Shown: piece by piece, positions 13,265 through 23,850 of the stretch | Layout: the number at the start of each line of letters is the position of its first letter | Numbering within the stretch: position 1 is the first letter of the stretch | NCBI GenBank assembly: GCA_020746105.1 | Contig: CM036618.1 | Coordinates: 42,875,014-42,939,013, forward strand | Length of the DNA: 64,000 nt | Direction: 5' to 3' | Source: Trogon surrucura | Lineage: Eukaryota > Chordata > Aves > Trogoniformes > Trogonidae | The notes under the pieces: model-generated | What the model saw: only the letters and a program-made list of their open reading frames with translations | What the model was told of the DNA's origin: nothing | Database searches by the model: none | Translations under genes and position numbers: made by a program

Positions 13265-13320
13265 GTAATTTTGCAGATAAGAAACTGAGGCTCAGGGGCA
13301 AGATTGTGAAAGATACTTTC
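13265..13320 (-). mobile_element. possible MIR-type SINE fragment
   Basis: GCAGATAAGAAACTGAGGCT followed by CAGGGGCAAGATTGTG matches the reverse complement of the MIR core region, which typically reads as a GAGGAAACTGAGGCTCAG block followed by AAGGTCAC on that strand. Only about 50 bp is recognisable, as expected for an element predating birds. Confidence 0.4.
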
Positions 13321-14906
13321 ATATCTTTTTGATATATGTAGAATGGGGGTCTCTGAATGCTAGTAAAGTTCTTAGCATAAGAGATGTACTTAATTTCACT
13401 TGGAGGGGCCTATTGGGCAATGTCACATAATGACCTTTCCTTATGAGATATCTGAGATCTACTTTACTACCCATTTCTTCCTTCAGTTTATGTCAATTGG
13501 GAAGGAGAGAGGGAAACTTGTTCAGTAAAAAAATAAATGTTAATTCTAAACTCATTATTATTATTCCTCTTACTTTTTCCTTTAGTCTGCAGATATCTTC
13601 TTGCACTTACCAGAGAAAAAGCTGAGAAGTGACCACCTTCTGTGACCTTTTAGCTTTAGGGCAGGGGGTGATACAGGAAGTAAGTGCATTTTTCGAGAAT
13701 GAATAAAGAGCTCTGATTTCAAGTCACACAGAACCCACAAGTGCCTAAATGGCTTTGGAAACGGGACTTTGAGTGAGAGTCAACTGAAATGGGTGAGACT
13801 TTGCTGCCTCAGGCCTCTTACAGAGTTTGCCAATTCTGTGACATTGACAGTGATTTTTTGACAGAATTGCGTACTAAACAATTCTGAACTGCCTTAGTTT
13901 TCAGACCTATATATTTAAATGAGTTAAAGTTAGTTATTTGCTTTGACAAGCCACAGAGGCTTTTCAGTGACAAACCTGGCAATGACCATAGCAGCTGTAG
14001 TGAGAAGGGTTATAATCTATGTCTGCAAATAGCACTACTGGCTCCTAAACTGGCTTTCAACCACTTTGAAGATCGACCCTTCTGAAAAAAGTCCGAGTCT
14101 TGTGCATTTCTTAAAAATGTTGAAATTTTACATGTAGGACTCTAAGGGCAAATAGGCAGTGCCTCCTCTCTTTGCCAAGAATGAAAGTTCAGGGTGCACA
14201 GTGCAGAGACCTGTACTAGCTGACCCAATTGGAAAAATTATTTTGGCATGAGCTAACGAGCAGTGCTGACATTTTGAGGTGGTCAGTTTATGTGCAATAG
14301 GGAGCTGCACAAAATGTGATCAAGGCAGATTAGTTTGGGTCAAATGTGCACTCCTTTTTGAGCACATCTAGTATGGCAGAATAATACTCAGTGAACAAAC
14401 CTGCACCACAGATCCTCTTGTACATCCATGGGAACTCCACTTCTGTGCAAGTCATCTTATGTGGGTTATGTGACAGGACAGGGTTTTGGTGTCACACATG
14501 GGTGCTGAGGCAGTTCTTCCTGGTGACCAACCTTTCTTATCCCTCTCCATGCTCCAGCTCAGCTGCAGGCAGCTGACAAGAACTCTCCACCCTTTTTCCT
14601 TTTCCCATCTCTCTGACTGGGAAAAGAGAACCTTCCTTTTCCTTGCTGATTCACTAAGTAAATATAGAGGAGTGAAATTCAAAACTTTTAGAAGACCAAA
14701 TATTTTCTGAGTCATATGTGCAAATATTTTTTACCAGTTCTAATTTTCTTACTTATTCCTACCATACACTCACTCACTGGTGATGAACCCTCTTATTACA
14801 TTGGATGTAAGTTGTAGTTTGAAAGGTCTATTTGTAGTTTGAAAGGCCTATTTGAAAGGCATTCCCTGGTCCTACCAGAGCAGTGACTTTGAGGTGCCAT
14901 GACTGA
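13320..14906. other. unique DNA, no supported gene
   Basis: No supported gene. Near 13740-13800 a stretch (AAGTGCCTAAATGGCTTTGG, then GGGACTT) faintly resembles an old reptilian interspersed repeat but is too short to call. The 20-bp tandem repeat at 14812-14851 is listed separately. Confidence 0.5.
14812..14860. repeat. 20-bp tandem duplication plus partial third copy
   Basis: TTGTAGTTTGAAAGGTCTAT (14812-14831) is repeated at 14832-14851 with one change (GGCCTAT). A partial third unit, TTGAAAGGC, follows. Confidence 0.9.
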
Positions 14907-14928
14907 ATCTCCAACGCCTGCCCAGCAG

Positions 14929-15122
14929 CGCGTTTTGAGCAACTCTTTGCCATTCCTATCACTGGAACATGGTGCTTGTTCTGTTTCCCCTTTATCTGTA
15001 TGTTCCTCATGATGGAGTATTTTATTTCCCAACTGTGGTACATGCAAGAGAAACTCAAAGCTCAACAAAGGGAGGAAATTGAAAAAGCACTCAATGATAT
15101 CAATCAGAGAAGACACGAATAA
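14929..15122 (+). CDS. coding-like segment, unidentified
   Basis: The frame is open from 14907 to a TAA at 15120-15122. A possible acceptor (CCAACGCCTGCCCAGCAG) ends at 14928. The translation has a hydrophobic, possibly membrane-spanning stretch (about TGTWCLFCFPFICMFL), then MMEYFISQLWYMQEKLK and a charged, helix-like tail ending QRRHE. In-frame ATG codons lie at 15009 and 15012. A good donor-like GAGGTGAGTT lies at about 15129, just beyond the stop. I do not recognise the family. A small membrane protein, a terminal exon, a pseudogene or chance are all possible. A 106-codon frame is also open on the other strand. Confidence 0.25.
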
Positions 15123-15873
15123 CCCGAAGAGGTGAGTTGTAGATTTCCACGGTCAGAGGACAGTGCTTGCCTTGTACGTTTCAAACTTGTTAGTGCAACT
15201 GATGATCCAAGCAGTATTCCCGGCAATTCTCATTAGGGCTCTACTGCCCAAAGTCAATGGACTGCCTGTACCATACAGCACAAGGATTAAACCCACCTTT
15301 GCACTGCATATGCTAAAAATGTGACTGAAGTGCTACCCATTCATAAGAGAGTGCAGGAATTAACAAAACAGCCTGTGCAGGACCTAGTCTGATACGAACT
15401 CCTTCCATGACCTTTATATAATGAAAATCTGATGCTTCTGAGAGAAATAACCCAAAATGTTTCATAAACATCTTTAGGCATTAATATGAGAGGCATAACT
15501 TTTCAAGGGCTCCAAACATCAGCCAGCCCCTTTGCCTTTTATTACCTCTGAAGGAGAATTTTATAGTAGGTTTTTACTTCTTAATTTATAATATATTTTT
15601 AAGAGAAAAGAGAGCAAAACATGAACAGAAACACTCGGTCTAGAAATGTTCTGATTTCTTGCAACAGCAAAGACCTCCTACGCTTTAGCAGAGGGCCTTT
15701 TGGGGCTGTTATGCTCCGTGCTTTTGTTGTGCTTTGTCTCTCGCTGTTTAAATTAAATCCCAAAGCTACTGTTGGGTCGATTTCTGGTAGAACAGAAGTG
15801 GCACAAGGCCAGTTTTTCCTGGTTGAGAAAACCGTGTGCTCCGTCTGTGACAGTGTCTTTCAAAAAAAGATAC

Positions 15874-15897
15874 AATCAGTAAAGTAATCAGTAAAGT
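15874..15897. repeat. 12-bp tandem duplication
   Basis: AATCAGTAAAGT occurs twice in tandem. Confidence 0.85.
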
Positions 15898-16201
15898 ACG
15901 AAACATCAAGGTAGATCCAATAGTCACTCCAGAGTCTACTCATGTGTAACCTGCCTGCTTCTCATCACACCACCATAATAGACCCTGAATATTTTTTTGG
16001 TTTAGTTTTAAAGCAGCATGAGGTCGGCTCTCTTTATACAATATAGCACTCTTTGTACAGACAAAGTGGAAATGACATCTACCCAAATACACTGGCTCAA
16101 TGAGCCTTGGTTTTGAAGACCTTATGCCTTTTTGGTCTTCTGATTTAACTGTGGTACTTTTATTGTTGGTTTTGAAGCAGTTAATTGTAGTCTGAAAGCC
16201 T

Positions 16202-16259
16202 TTCCTTATTTCCTGCTTCTTTTTCTTTTTTTTTTTTTTCTCCTCTTTTTTTCTTCTCA
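16202..16259. repeat. polypyrimidine tract
   Basis: A 58-bp stretch made almost entirely of T and C, with runs of 14 and 7 T. It explains the lysine run in the opposite-strand frame. Confidence 0.9.
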
Positions 16260-17404
16260 TTGTAGAAAAAATACTGACTATGTCAAGGACAAATAGGTTA
16301 TGGATTTTTTTTTCCTTTCTATTACTATTTTTATTACAAAGCAACCCTGAAGACCTTTTAATTCTCTTGATTGTCTAAAGAGGCTTCATGAAAACATGAC
16401 ATCTCAGATGTGGAGATAGGTATAATTGAGTGCAAAATTCTGTTTGCCAGGAATCTACTACAGTAAGATCCTAAGGAATTCAACTAAATAGAAAGGGTCA
16501 GTAAGGGTTTAGTGGAATTTGATAGGAGGCCTCATACAAATATCGAGATGAAACTATAGCCAATTATTGTGTGCTGAATATTATGCCCTGATGAAAATAA
16601 AATACCTGAGTTTAATCTTTCATTCAGAGTAAAGATTTGTAGTATAATGACCTGATTTAGCTGAAAAAAGGAAAAGATAAGTAAGTCTGACAGCTGAGAA
16701 CAGAAGGGGGATTAATCTCAAAAGTTCCTAGTCTTTGTTTCCCATCCTTTCATTATTGTGCAATCAGAGCAAAGAAAACTAGCTACTCTGACACAGCTCC
16801 AATTGCATTGCTCAGAGAAAGGGGGAGGCATGGTGGAGAGAGATTTTCCATTGTTTACAGACAGAGGAACTGACAGGAAAACTGAGAGAAACGGAGCCAG
16901 TCAGTCCACCTCTTGCTCTGCCTGGGGCTCAGGGCAGAAGCAGGCTAACAGTGCCTGCATTCATCACCAGGTGCAGCAAGGGCAGCTGCAGGTAGGTACG
17001 GCAGGGTGGGATGTCTCACAAGCTGCAGTAAACGTGCTGAATGCATCATTATCCCACTTTTCAGTCTCACATTTGACCTCCAGCGTGCCCCACGAGAGAA
17101 GGAGGGAGATGATGCTGTGGCGTGCATTAGAGCGCCTGCTCTTCTGATCTCTTTGACAGTGCCTCTTCTTGGCATGTGACAGGGTGCCAGCTCTCGTTCC
17201 ACTTGTGAACGTTTACAGCCACCAGCTCCACTACGCACCACTAAATGCCTCTGGCTGCTGCAAGGCAGGCTGCTATGCAGCTACTCGCTCCAGCTGACCA
17301 GGATTGTACTTGGAAGCGCCGCGACGTACCTTGTACTTCTTACACCAGCTGTTTGCATTAACGCTTGAGTTATCACATTCTCGATAATCACTGTGTTAAA
17401 GTAA

Positions 17405-18910
17405 CAAGGGACAGAAAGGCTAGCAGGAAAACTGTCTACAAGTGTACTAGAAGCAGGAGAAAGACCAAACAGAAAACTGGATTCACTGTTAGAAGAATGC
17501 TAAAATAAGCTGCCAAAAGATGAGGTTCAGATGGTTGATACATTTAGCAGCTTTTTTTTTTTTTTTTGAATCAGGCTTCACTAAGGCAGTCAGCTGGGCT
17601 CTTAAATTTAACAAGGCTAACCTCAGAAGAAAATAGTAAGAAAGGAGATGATAGGCCATTTAAAGAATATTTAACTCTAAGATGTTTTCAGGAAGAAACA
17701 GGTTTCATGTCTCAGGAAATTCACTGTAGTGTGAAGCCTGTCAGAAGCAACCTTAGAGCTATTAGTGGTTATCTTTGATAGTTCTTGGAATATGCATAAA
17801 CTTCCAGAAGAGTGAAAAAGAGAGATCTGCCTTTGAAAAGGGGTGACATGAGGGACTAAAAGTCGTAGAATGATTTGCTTCTTTTTGATTTCTGGAATAA
17901 TATTGGAACAAATATTCAAAGTATTTTTAAACACCTGGACGATAATAAGGAAATGAGTTGACAGCCATTATGGATTTGCCAAGAACAAAATATGCAGTCA
18001 TCCGATTTCTTTCTGGAAATAAATAATAACTGCGCTTGTGGATGGGAAAGAAACAGGTAATATCAGGCTGCTTTCTCCTGATAAATTCTGATATTATCTA
18101 TCATAACATTTTATACAGTAGCTAAGAAAACACTCTGTAGATTTAATTATCATAAGACTAGTGTGACACTGGAAAACTGTATTCAGAAAGTGGTTATCAA
18201 AATCTCACAATCACTTTTCAGCATTTTCATGAACTTTCAGAATGATACCAACATTTAAGGAGCATACTGGAGGACAGGATTAGACTTCAGAAAGAGTTTG
18301 AGAAGTTAAAGATGTGGTCTAAGGCAGCACAATGCAGTTCAACAAGAAGAATTTCAAGATATCAGGCTTGGACAGGAATAATCTTCTTACATCAACACAG
18401 AGGGAATAAGAGGTAGAATTGAGTGTTCTCGTCATTGGAGAATAAGAGTTTAGGCTAGATCTCCTGTCACAGTGAATCACATACTGAACAGGATTAAAAA
18501 ATGTAATTTTGTTGTGAGTTAATAGGATAGTTACACAGGAGTATTACCTGTAGGGTACACGAAATCATCTCCTGCTCTATTAAGTTTTGGTAAAGGCTCA
18601 TTTGGAATATTATTCCCAGGTTTGAGTAATAACTTTTGAGAAAAACCTGGCTCAACTAGAGAGATTGCTGAAAACATTAATTGTAGGAGTAGAAAATGTG
18701 ATTTATGAGGAAAGGCTTAAAAATTGGGATGGTTAAGTAAAGAAGGGAGAGTATTAGTGGGCAACACAAGTCTGCACAACTTAAAGGAGGGGGGAAACTT
18801 TTCCCTTCATGTTCTATTTATAGAACAAGTAATAACAGGCTTTAACTGAAACAATGAGGATTCATGTTGAAATTTAGGAATAATATGAAGCAAGGACCTG
18901 ACGGAAATTT
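17405..18910 (+). mobile_element. very old CR1/L3-like LINE relic
   Basis: Blocks in CR1 ORF2 order remain visible. They are ACTAGAAGCAGGAGAAAGACC (about 17447), GCTATTAGTGGTTATCTTTG (17758), GAAAAGGGGTGACATGAGGG (17836), TATGGATTTGCCAAGAACAA (17969), GGAGGACAGGATTAGACTTC (18270), AATGCAGTTCAACAAGAAG (18331), a decayed CTCATTTGGAATATTATTCC block (18598), GATTTATGAGGAAAGGCTTA (18700) and a final arginine/lysine-rich coding block (18830-18900). All frames are broken and the usual CR1 tail is missing. Divergence is far greater than in the other copies, and it keeps about 1.5 kb of the reverse-transcriptase region. The solo LTR begins 80 bp downstream. Confidence 0.7.
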
Positions 18911-18988
18911 ACTAGCTAAAAGCCTTCTAACAAGCAGCAGCAATGAACTATGTAACAATTGCATTGTGAGATGGATATGTACACACAT

Positions 18989-19391
18989 TGTAATGCTTTG
19001 AGCAGGACTTATCTCCGAGAGCAGAGTGTAAGGCTACTATGAGATAAATAGGCACAGGGTGCCTCAAGACTGCAGACCTTGCTTGTCACCAAGAACAAGG
19101 CAGTACAGGCTATAGTTTCATCACATGGTGATGAAAAGAAGCTTGAAGTAAATGACCACCAGACAGCTCTGAAGCCCACCAAGAGACTATAATGCGCATG
19201 CGGGAGTGGGTCATTTCTCGGAAATATCATGAATAAGTATGTATAACCTCCATATAAGCTATGCATCTGACTCTCCACAGCACGCACACTGGGAAGAAGC
19301 AATCCCCGGTGCATCCAGCGCCGCAATAAAGAATACTTGCTTAATAGTCACCAAGATTATTGAGTCCTGATTTTGGCTTTTTGTGGCATCA
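18989..19391 (+). mobile_element. solo LTR of an avian endogenous retrovirus
   Basis: The segment begins TGTAATG and ends CATCA. It carries a TATA-like ATATAAG at 19252-19258 and an AATAAA polyadenylation signal at 19325-19330, within a CAGCGCCGCAATAAAGAATA context typical of avian LTRs. The flanking five bases (CACAT and AACAT) match at four of five positions, consistent with a decayed 5-bp target duplication. There is no internal region or second LTR, so it is read as a solo LTR. Promoter and polyadenylation signal are only about 70 bp apart, as in LTRs with a short R region. Confidence 0.65.
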
Positions 19392-21242
19392 AACATAATG
19401 AGAGCAAAGACAGGAAAACTATAGCACCAGCTGTGAAAGATTGTGGGGAACTCCACCTGAGGAACTCCTCTGTCCCTCTGTCAGGCATGACTTGGGTGTA
19501 GTTCAGTGGGGAAAAGGGTTAGATATGCTCTTGAGGACACTTCTTCTATAACTTTTTGCTGAGTCTATTCTTGCTTTCCATTCAAGATGAGGCTCATCTG
19601 CAAGAGTGACTGTGAGGTGAAACACGTTATTTAGCAGAAAAGGATTAAATGGACTCGATATCCACTAAGTGCTCAAATACATGCTTGTTATCACTTCTTA
19701 CAAGCTTGAAATGGGCTTTTTTTTTGCGTCCTGTGTGAGACTGTGGTGCTGGATGAACCAGACAGGTAGATTTCAAAATACTCTTGCCCTACTGGCAAAT
19801 ATTTAAGAGGTCTGTTGAATTTTATTATATACATGAAATAGTTCTCAATGAATTAGAAGTCAGAGAAGAAACAGGCAATGACATTGCTTATGCCTCTAAA
19901 AAACATTAATTGTTTTAGAAAACCTCAGGCTTTGGTTCATCCTGAGACAGCCAATTGCCTCAAACTACGTTCAGCAGCAAAATGGTGCATGAAAATAGTT
20001 GACACTTTGGTAAGCATTGCCTTTGCTCACCGCAGTTCAACTTCCAAAAGAAAACTTCAAACTGTCCTCACTGTAACCTTCTTATTCTTACAGTTGTAGG
20101 CTACGAATACATTGACACCCAACCTATGATCCAAAAGGTTTTCTTGTTAATAAGTTTTCCTGTTAAATTTCAGGGTTATAAGGTCAGGTTCCAAACACTT
20201 GGGAGCTTTTCTGTTTCATCAGAAGACTCTGAGCTCTGTTATTAGTGTTGTTGATTTTGGCTTGTAATTGCAATCAAAGCTGAATAATTAAAAAAAGAAA
20301 AAGCAGCAGTGGTTCAAAATGATTGCCAGTTGTAATTACAAACCAAAATCAACAATCCTACAGCTTACTGGCACCGTCTGCTTTTTCCTGCTCACTACAA
20401 CTACACTTCCCGCATTTCCTCTTCTCACTCAGCACTGGACACCTTCCACTTACTGCTTGTCCCCCCTGCAGGGCATCAAAGCTGGGATCTTAGAGGAGGC
20501 TGTTTTTAGCAAAGTCTCCTGTTACAGGCATTCTGCCCACGTTTTGTCATCTCTTCTCCCATGAACCTGTCATATGAGGAATGCCTCTTGAAGGAAACAT
20601 CAGGTAGCCAACTGCATTGATTAAAAAACTTTTATTATTGTTTAACTGACAGCTGGAAAATTGATTCTCAGTTAACAATTCTCATTTCTATTACTGTGTA
20701 TCAAACTCCTCCTTGAAAAGAATTCAGATTTCTCATTTAATAACTTGAATATGTTCTTTTTGCCTATGTGTTATATCCTGGATTTGCATAATGAGATTTG
20801 AAAGCATGTCTGGAGGTAAAGAAACCCTAAAACAATCCAGATTATGTTGGGGGAGACAAGGAGACATTAACATATAGAAGCCAGAAGAGGATGAGTAGTA
20901 GTGTTTTCATGGCTGTTAAATATTCTTTAAGTTTACAGTATCATCTAATATGACATTTCATCATGGGCTACAGAGGCAAAACAATTATAGCATGTGCTAT
21001 TACAAACAAATGAGCCCCAAGTTTAAATACAGAAGAAGGAAAACCAAGACAGTTCTGAGTATTATTATTCACACTCGTCAGGGGCCATACTGTAAACTCC
21101 TTCAGCTGCACAAGTGTCCTTTTCCTAGGCCTGAACCTATTTTTATGTTCAATTTTCTGCTTTCTGGGAAAAAAAAAAATTGTATGGGTCTCCAGTGATT
21201 TTTCACCAACTCTGGTGATGTAAGAGAAAGTATATACTTTTA
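19392..21242. other. unique DNA with an inverted repeat
   Basis: No supported gene. It contains the inverted repeat at 20248-20355, listed separately. Frames such as 20319-20564 overlap this hairpin and have no domain features. Confidence 0.55.
20248..20355. repeat. 26-bp inverted repeat with 56-nt loop
   Basis: The left arm at 20248-20273 and the right arm at 20330-20355 pair at 24 of 26 positions. The two differences are C/T and G/A changes between arm copies. The inner part of each arm contains TTGTAATTRCAA, and the right-arm version is itself a perfect 12-bp palindrome. The loop includes an A-rich stretch and AGCAGCAGTGGTTCAAAATG. It could be a small fold-back transposon, a structured RNA hairpin, or paired transcription-factor sites. 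Confidence 0.85.
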
Positions 21243-21398
21243 ATCATAGAATCTTAGGAATGTTTAGGTTGGAAAAGACCTTTAAGATCATTGAGTCTAA
21301 CCATTAACCTAGCGGTGTCAGGTCCACCACTAAACCATGACCCTCATCTACATGTTTTTTAAATACCTTCAGGGATGGTGACTCAACCACTTCTCTAT
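21243..21398 (-). mobile_element. CR1 LINE 3' tail, type C
   Basis: The element starts (3' end) with ATCATAGAATC, followed by GGTTGGAAAAGACCTTTAAG and ATCATTGAGTCTAACC. It continues into the end of the coding region (CAGGGATGGTGACTCAACCA). It is the same tail type as 39544-40054 and 47495-47821, and severely 5'-truncated at about 155 bp. Confidence 0.9.
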
Positions 21399-23780
21399 CA
21401 TGTTTAAATTCTTGCAGAAATGTGCAGGAGAATGGAGTGACTGGAAAACCACTTAGATTTTCTGACATTCAGCTCCATCAATTCCAGTACTGCTTACGAA
21501 GAAGCTACTCACTAGTCAAGACTTCCCTCTCAGCAAACAAGTAAATAAAAGGCTTGTCGTTCAACATAATCTGTGGAGATAGAAGGCCTTAACTGTAACC
21601 TCCTCAGTTTGAAAGCGAAGCAGCAGATTACCAGACCCAAGACAGAAGGCTGTACCAAAAATCACTTTCTTAAGATGAAAATGACCTACAGAACTGGGAT
21701 ACTGATGGGGCGAAAGGAACATCATCTCCTGTGGTGTATAAAATTTGGGTGGCATCTTTTATAATCTTTCATAAAATAGTTAACGTTACTACCTGGTGTA
21801 GAGAAGTGGACAAACACCAGGCAGGGCATGAATATCTATAAATAGACCAGACAAATTGGTGAATATTTAGCGAACACAATATGTGCATTTCAGCTGTACC
21901 ACCTTCTGTTGTGAAAAAAACCCACAATATTTTCTTAGGATTAAACATTCTTATTTGCTTTCCCTTTTATTACATTAGGACTTTGAACTTTATTCTTAAG
22001 ATCTCTTATTAAAGAATAATTATCCCCTAATAATTTTCATGATAGAGCCTAACTTATTTGATATGTTCTGTGGTACTTTGTATTCAAACGTTTGCATAGA
22101 GGAATATTTCCTTTAGTGTTTGCTTTTACTGGAAGAAATCAAGACGGGTGCATTGTGCTTGTGGGAACATCGTGTTCTTTTCTGTGTGCATGCTTTGTAT
22201 TTGATGTGATAGGGAAGAAACAACAATAATGAGGTTAGATTATAATTTCACATAAATGATGAACAGGAGCCCACATACTTTCAAAAGTAAACTGATTGAA
22301 ATTCATTCTAGTTGGCTCCCATTAATCTTAATTGTAATTCCATATTTCACTTTAATAGGCTGCTAAATTTTAGGAAGCTGTGTTATTGTTCTTATATACT
22401 TGGTTAATTTTTAATTCACAAAGTTTTTCTAACTTCTGCATCCAGAAAGGAATGCCAACATTTTTATTTGCTATATGGGTGTTTATATGCCAAATGGCAT
22501 GTCTCGGTCAAAGCAGTCAGAGAACATGCAGAAAGTTCTTTTTAAGGGTAGACTTCTGTACCTGAGATAAATTTGGTGGAAAGCTTCTTTTCCGTAGTTC
22601 AGCTTTTAAAAGAAAAATAAATCTTTCAGTCCATGAGGAACAGGGTATTGGTAAAACAGACTGACTATATAGCACATGCATTTCTTCAGAAAAGCGTGCT
22701 CACTTTTTTTAATGTCCAGGAGGAAGACCTGACGTTAGTACCGCAGTAACGGAAGGACAAAAATCTCAACCTATTTACTTTTATGGACTTCAAGGAGAAT
22801 CGAGTGTTCTCCACACCTTGCAGGACTGAATACTTTGTAAACTTGCTTGTGATTAATAAATGTTATGAATATCTATTAAATGTTACAGTAGGTTGATAAC
22901 ATCCATCGCTATCACTCATTTATTAAAAGAAACTATTCAGTCAGTCTGAACAGAGGGGCGAGAGAGCAACTCAGCTGTAGTTAGATTGATGATACTTCTA
23001 AAAATTGTCCAAGCATGTGTGCAAGAACCTGTCAAAATAAGAATTTAATAAATGAGAAAGTGAAGGACAGGTACCTTTCCCAATGTAAAGAAGTTGCGCA
23101 CAGGCATGTACATGCTTCATTTATTCCCCGCTCCCTAACAGGTAAACAATACGGAAAGAGAGTCTGTTTGCCATTTTTGAGCTAGATTGTCTGGAAAGGA
23201 AACTTGCCGAGTCAGTTATTACTGGGGTTAGAGCGGCATGCAGCGTGGTATCACTGAAGACCGCTTTCGCATCAGCAAATTTCCACCAAGCTCAGCACAG
23301 CGGTTCTTGCCTGTCACTCCAAGAACCCTCTCCGGTCTTCTGGGCAGTGTCGGCCATAACAGGATTTGCCCACTGGGAGGACAAGTGGCTTCTGCGGAGG
23401 GGATGGGGAAGGCAGGGTGAGGAAGCAGAGGGAAACACAGAGGTAAGATCAGGGAGCAACTGATGCTATGAGGTTACCTACTCCAGGCAGCCCCATCCTT
23501 CCTCCATAGCAACAGCATCAGCACCCGTTTTCATAGGAAATTTGCGCTTTTCAGAGATTTGTTAATCACTGATTTTGCTTTTGTTGGAAGCTGTCCCTGT
23601 TTACATCAGAACTGATGAGGTAGCACAGCACTATAAAAGTCTCAATGGCAACAAGAGATGTGAGATAGCAAAGCATTTTCCTCCCTGCTGGTAACCTGGA
23701 GCTGTTTGTGGTGAATATTTGGTCAACTAGATGAGGAATGAATTTTGCAAAACAATGTGCCTAGTAAAGGGTTGAAAGCT
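21399..23780. other. unique DNA, no supported gene
   Basis: No supported gene. 22220-22380 is AT-rich with homeodomain-like cores and looks like possible regulatory DNA. 23230-23460 is GC-richer with frames open on the plus strand but no recognisable domain. Confidence 0.5.
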
Positions 23781-23796
23781 GCCTTTAGGCACTTAC

Positions 23797-23850
23797 CTGA
23801 TGTGGATAAGACACCATCGTCTTATTTCTAGGCTTTGGTTGTGTTAGTCT
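23797..23850 (-). other. exon-like 54-nt segment
   Basis: On the minus strand an acceptor (TTTATATTTTGCTGTCAG) and a near-perfect donor (CATCAG|GTAAGTG) enclose exactly 54 nt open in one frame (translation RLTQPKPRNKTMVSYPHQ). The same frame stays open upstream for about another 65 codons (region 23851-24042). That could indicate a longer exon using the same donor. I do not recognise the protein. Splice-site matches of this quality also arise by chance in a window of this size. Confidence 0.2.

Larger units (their letters stand above)
15130..17400. other. unique DNA, no supported gene
   Basis: No supported gene. The 134-codon minus-strand frame at 15940-16344 is inflated by a poly-lysine run from the polypyrimidine tract at 16202-16259. 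The 129-codon plus-strand frame at 16758-17147 lies in a GC-richer patch without domain features. Confidence 0.5.

Noticed and set aside
13735-13810. Possible reptilian interspersed repeat fragment (AAGTGCCTAAATGG)
   Set aside because: Too short and degraded to separate from chance.
15940-16344. 134-codon minus-strand frame with a long lysine run
   Set aside because: The lysine run is the reverse translation of a polypyrimidine tract. The rest has no domain or splice context.
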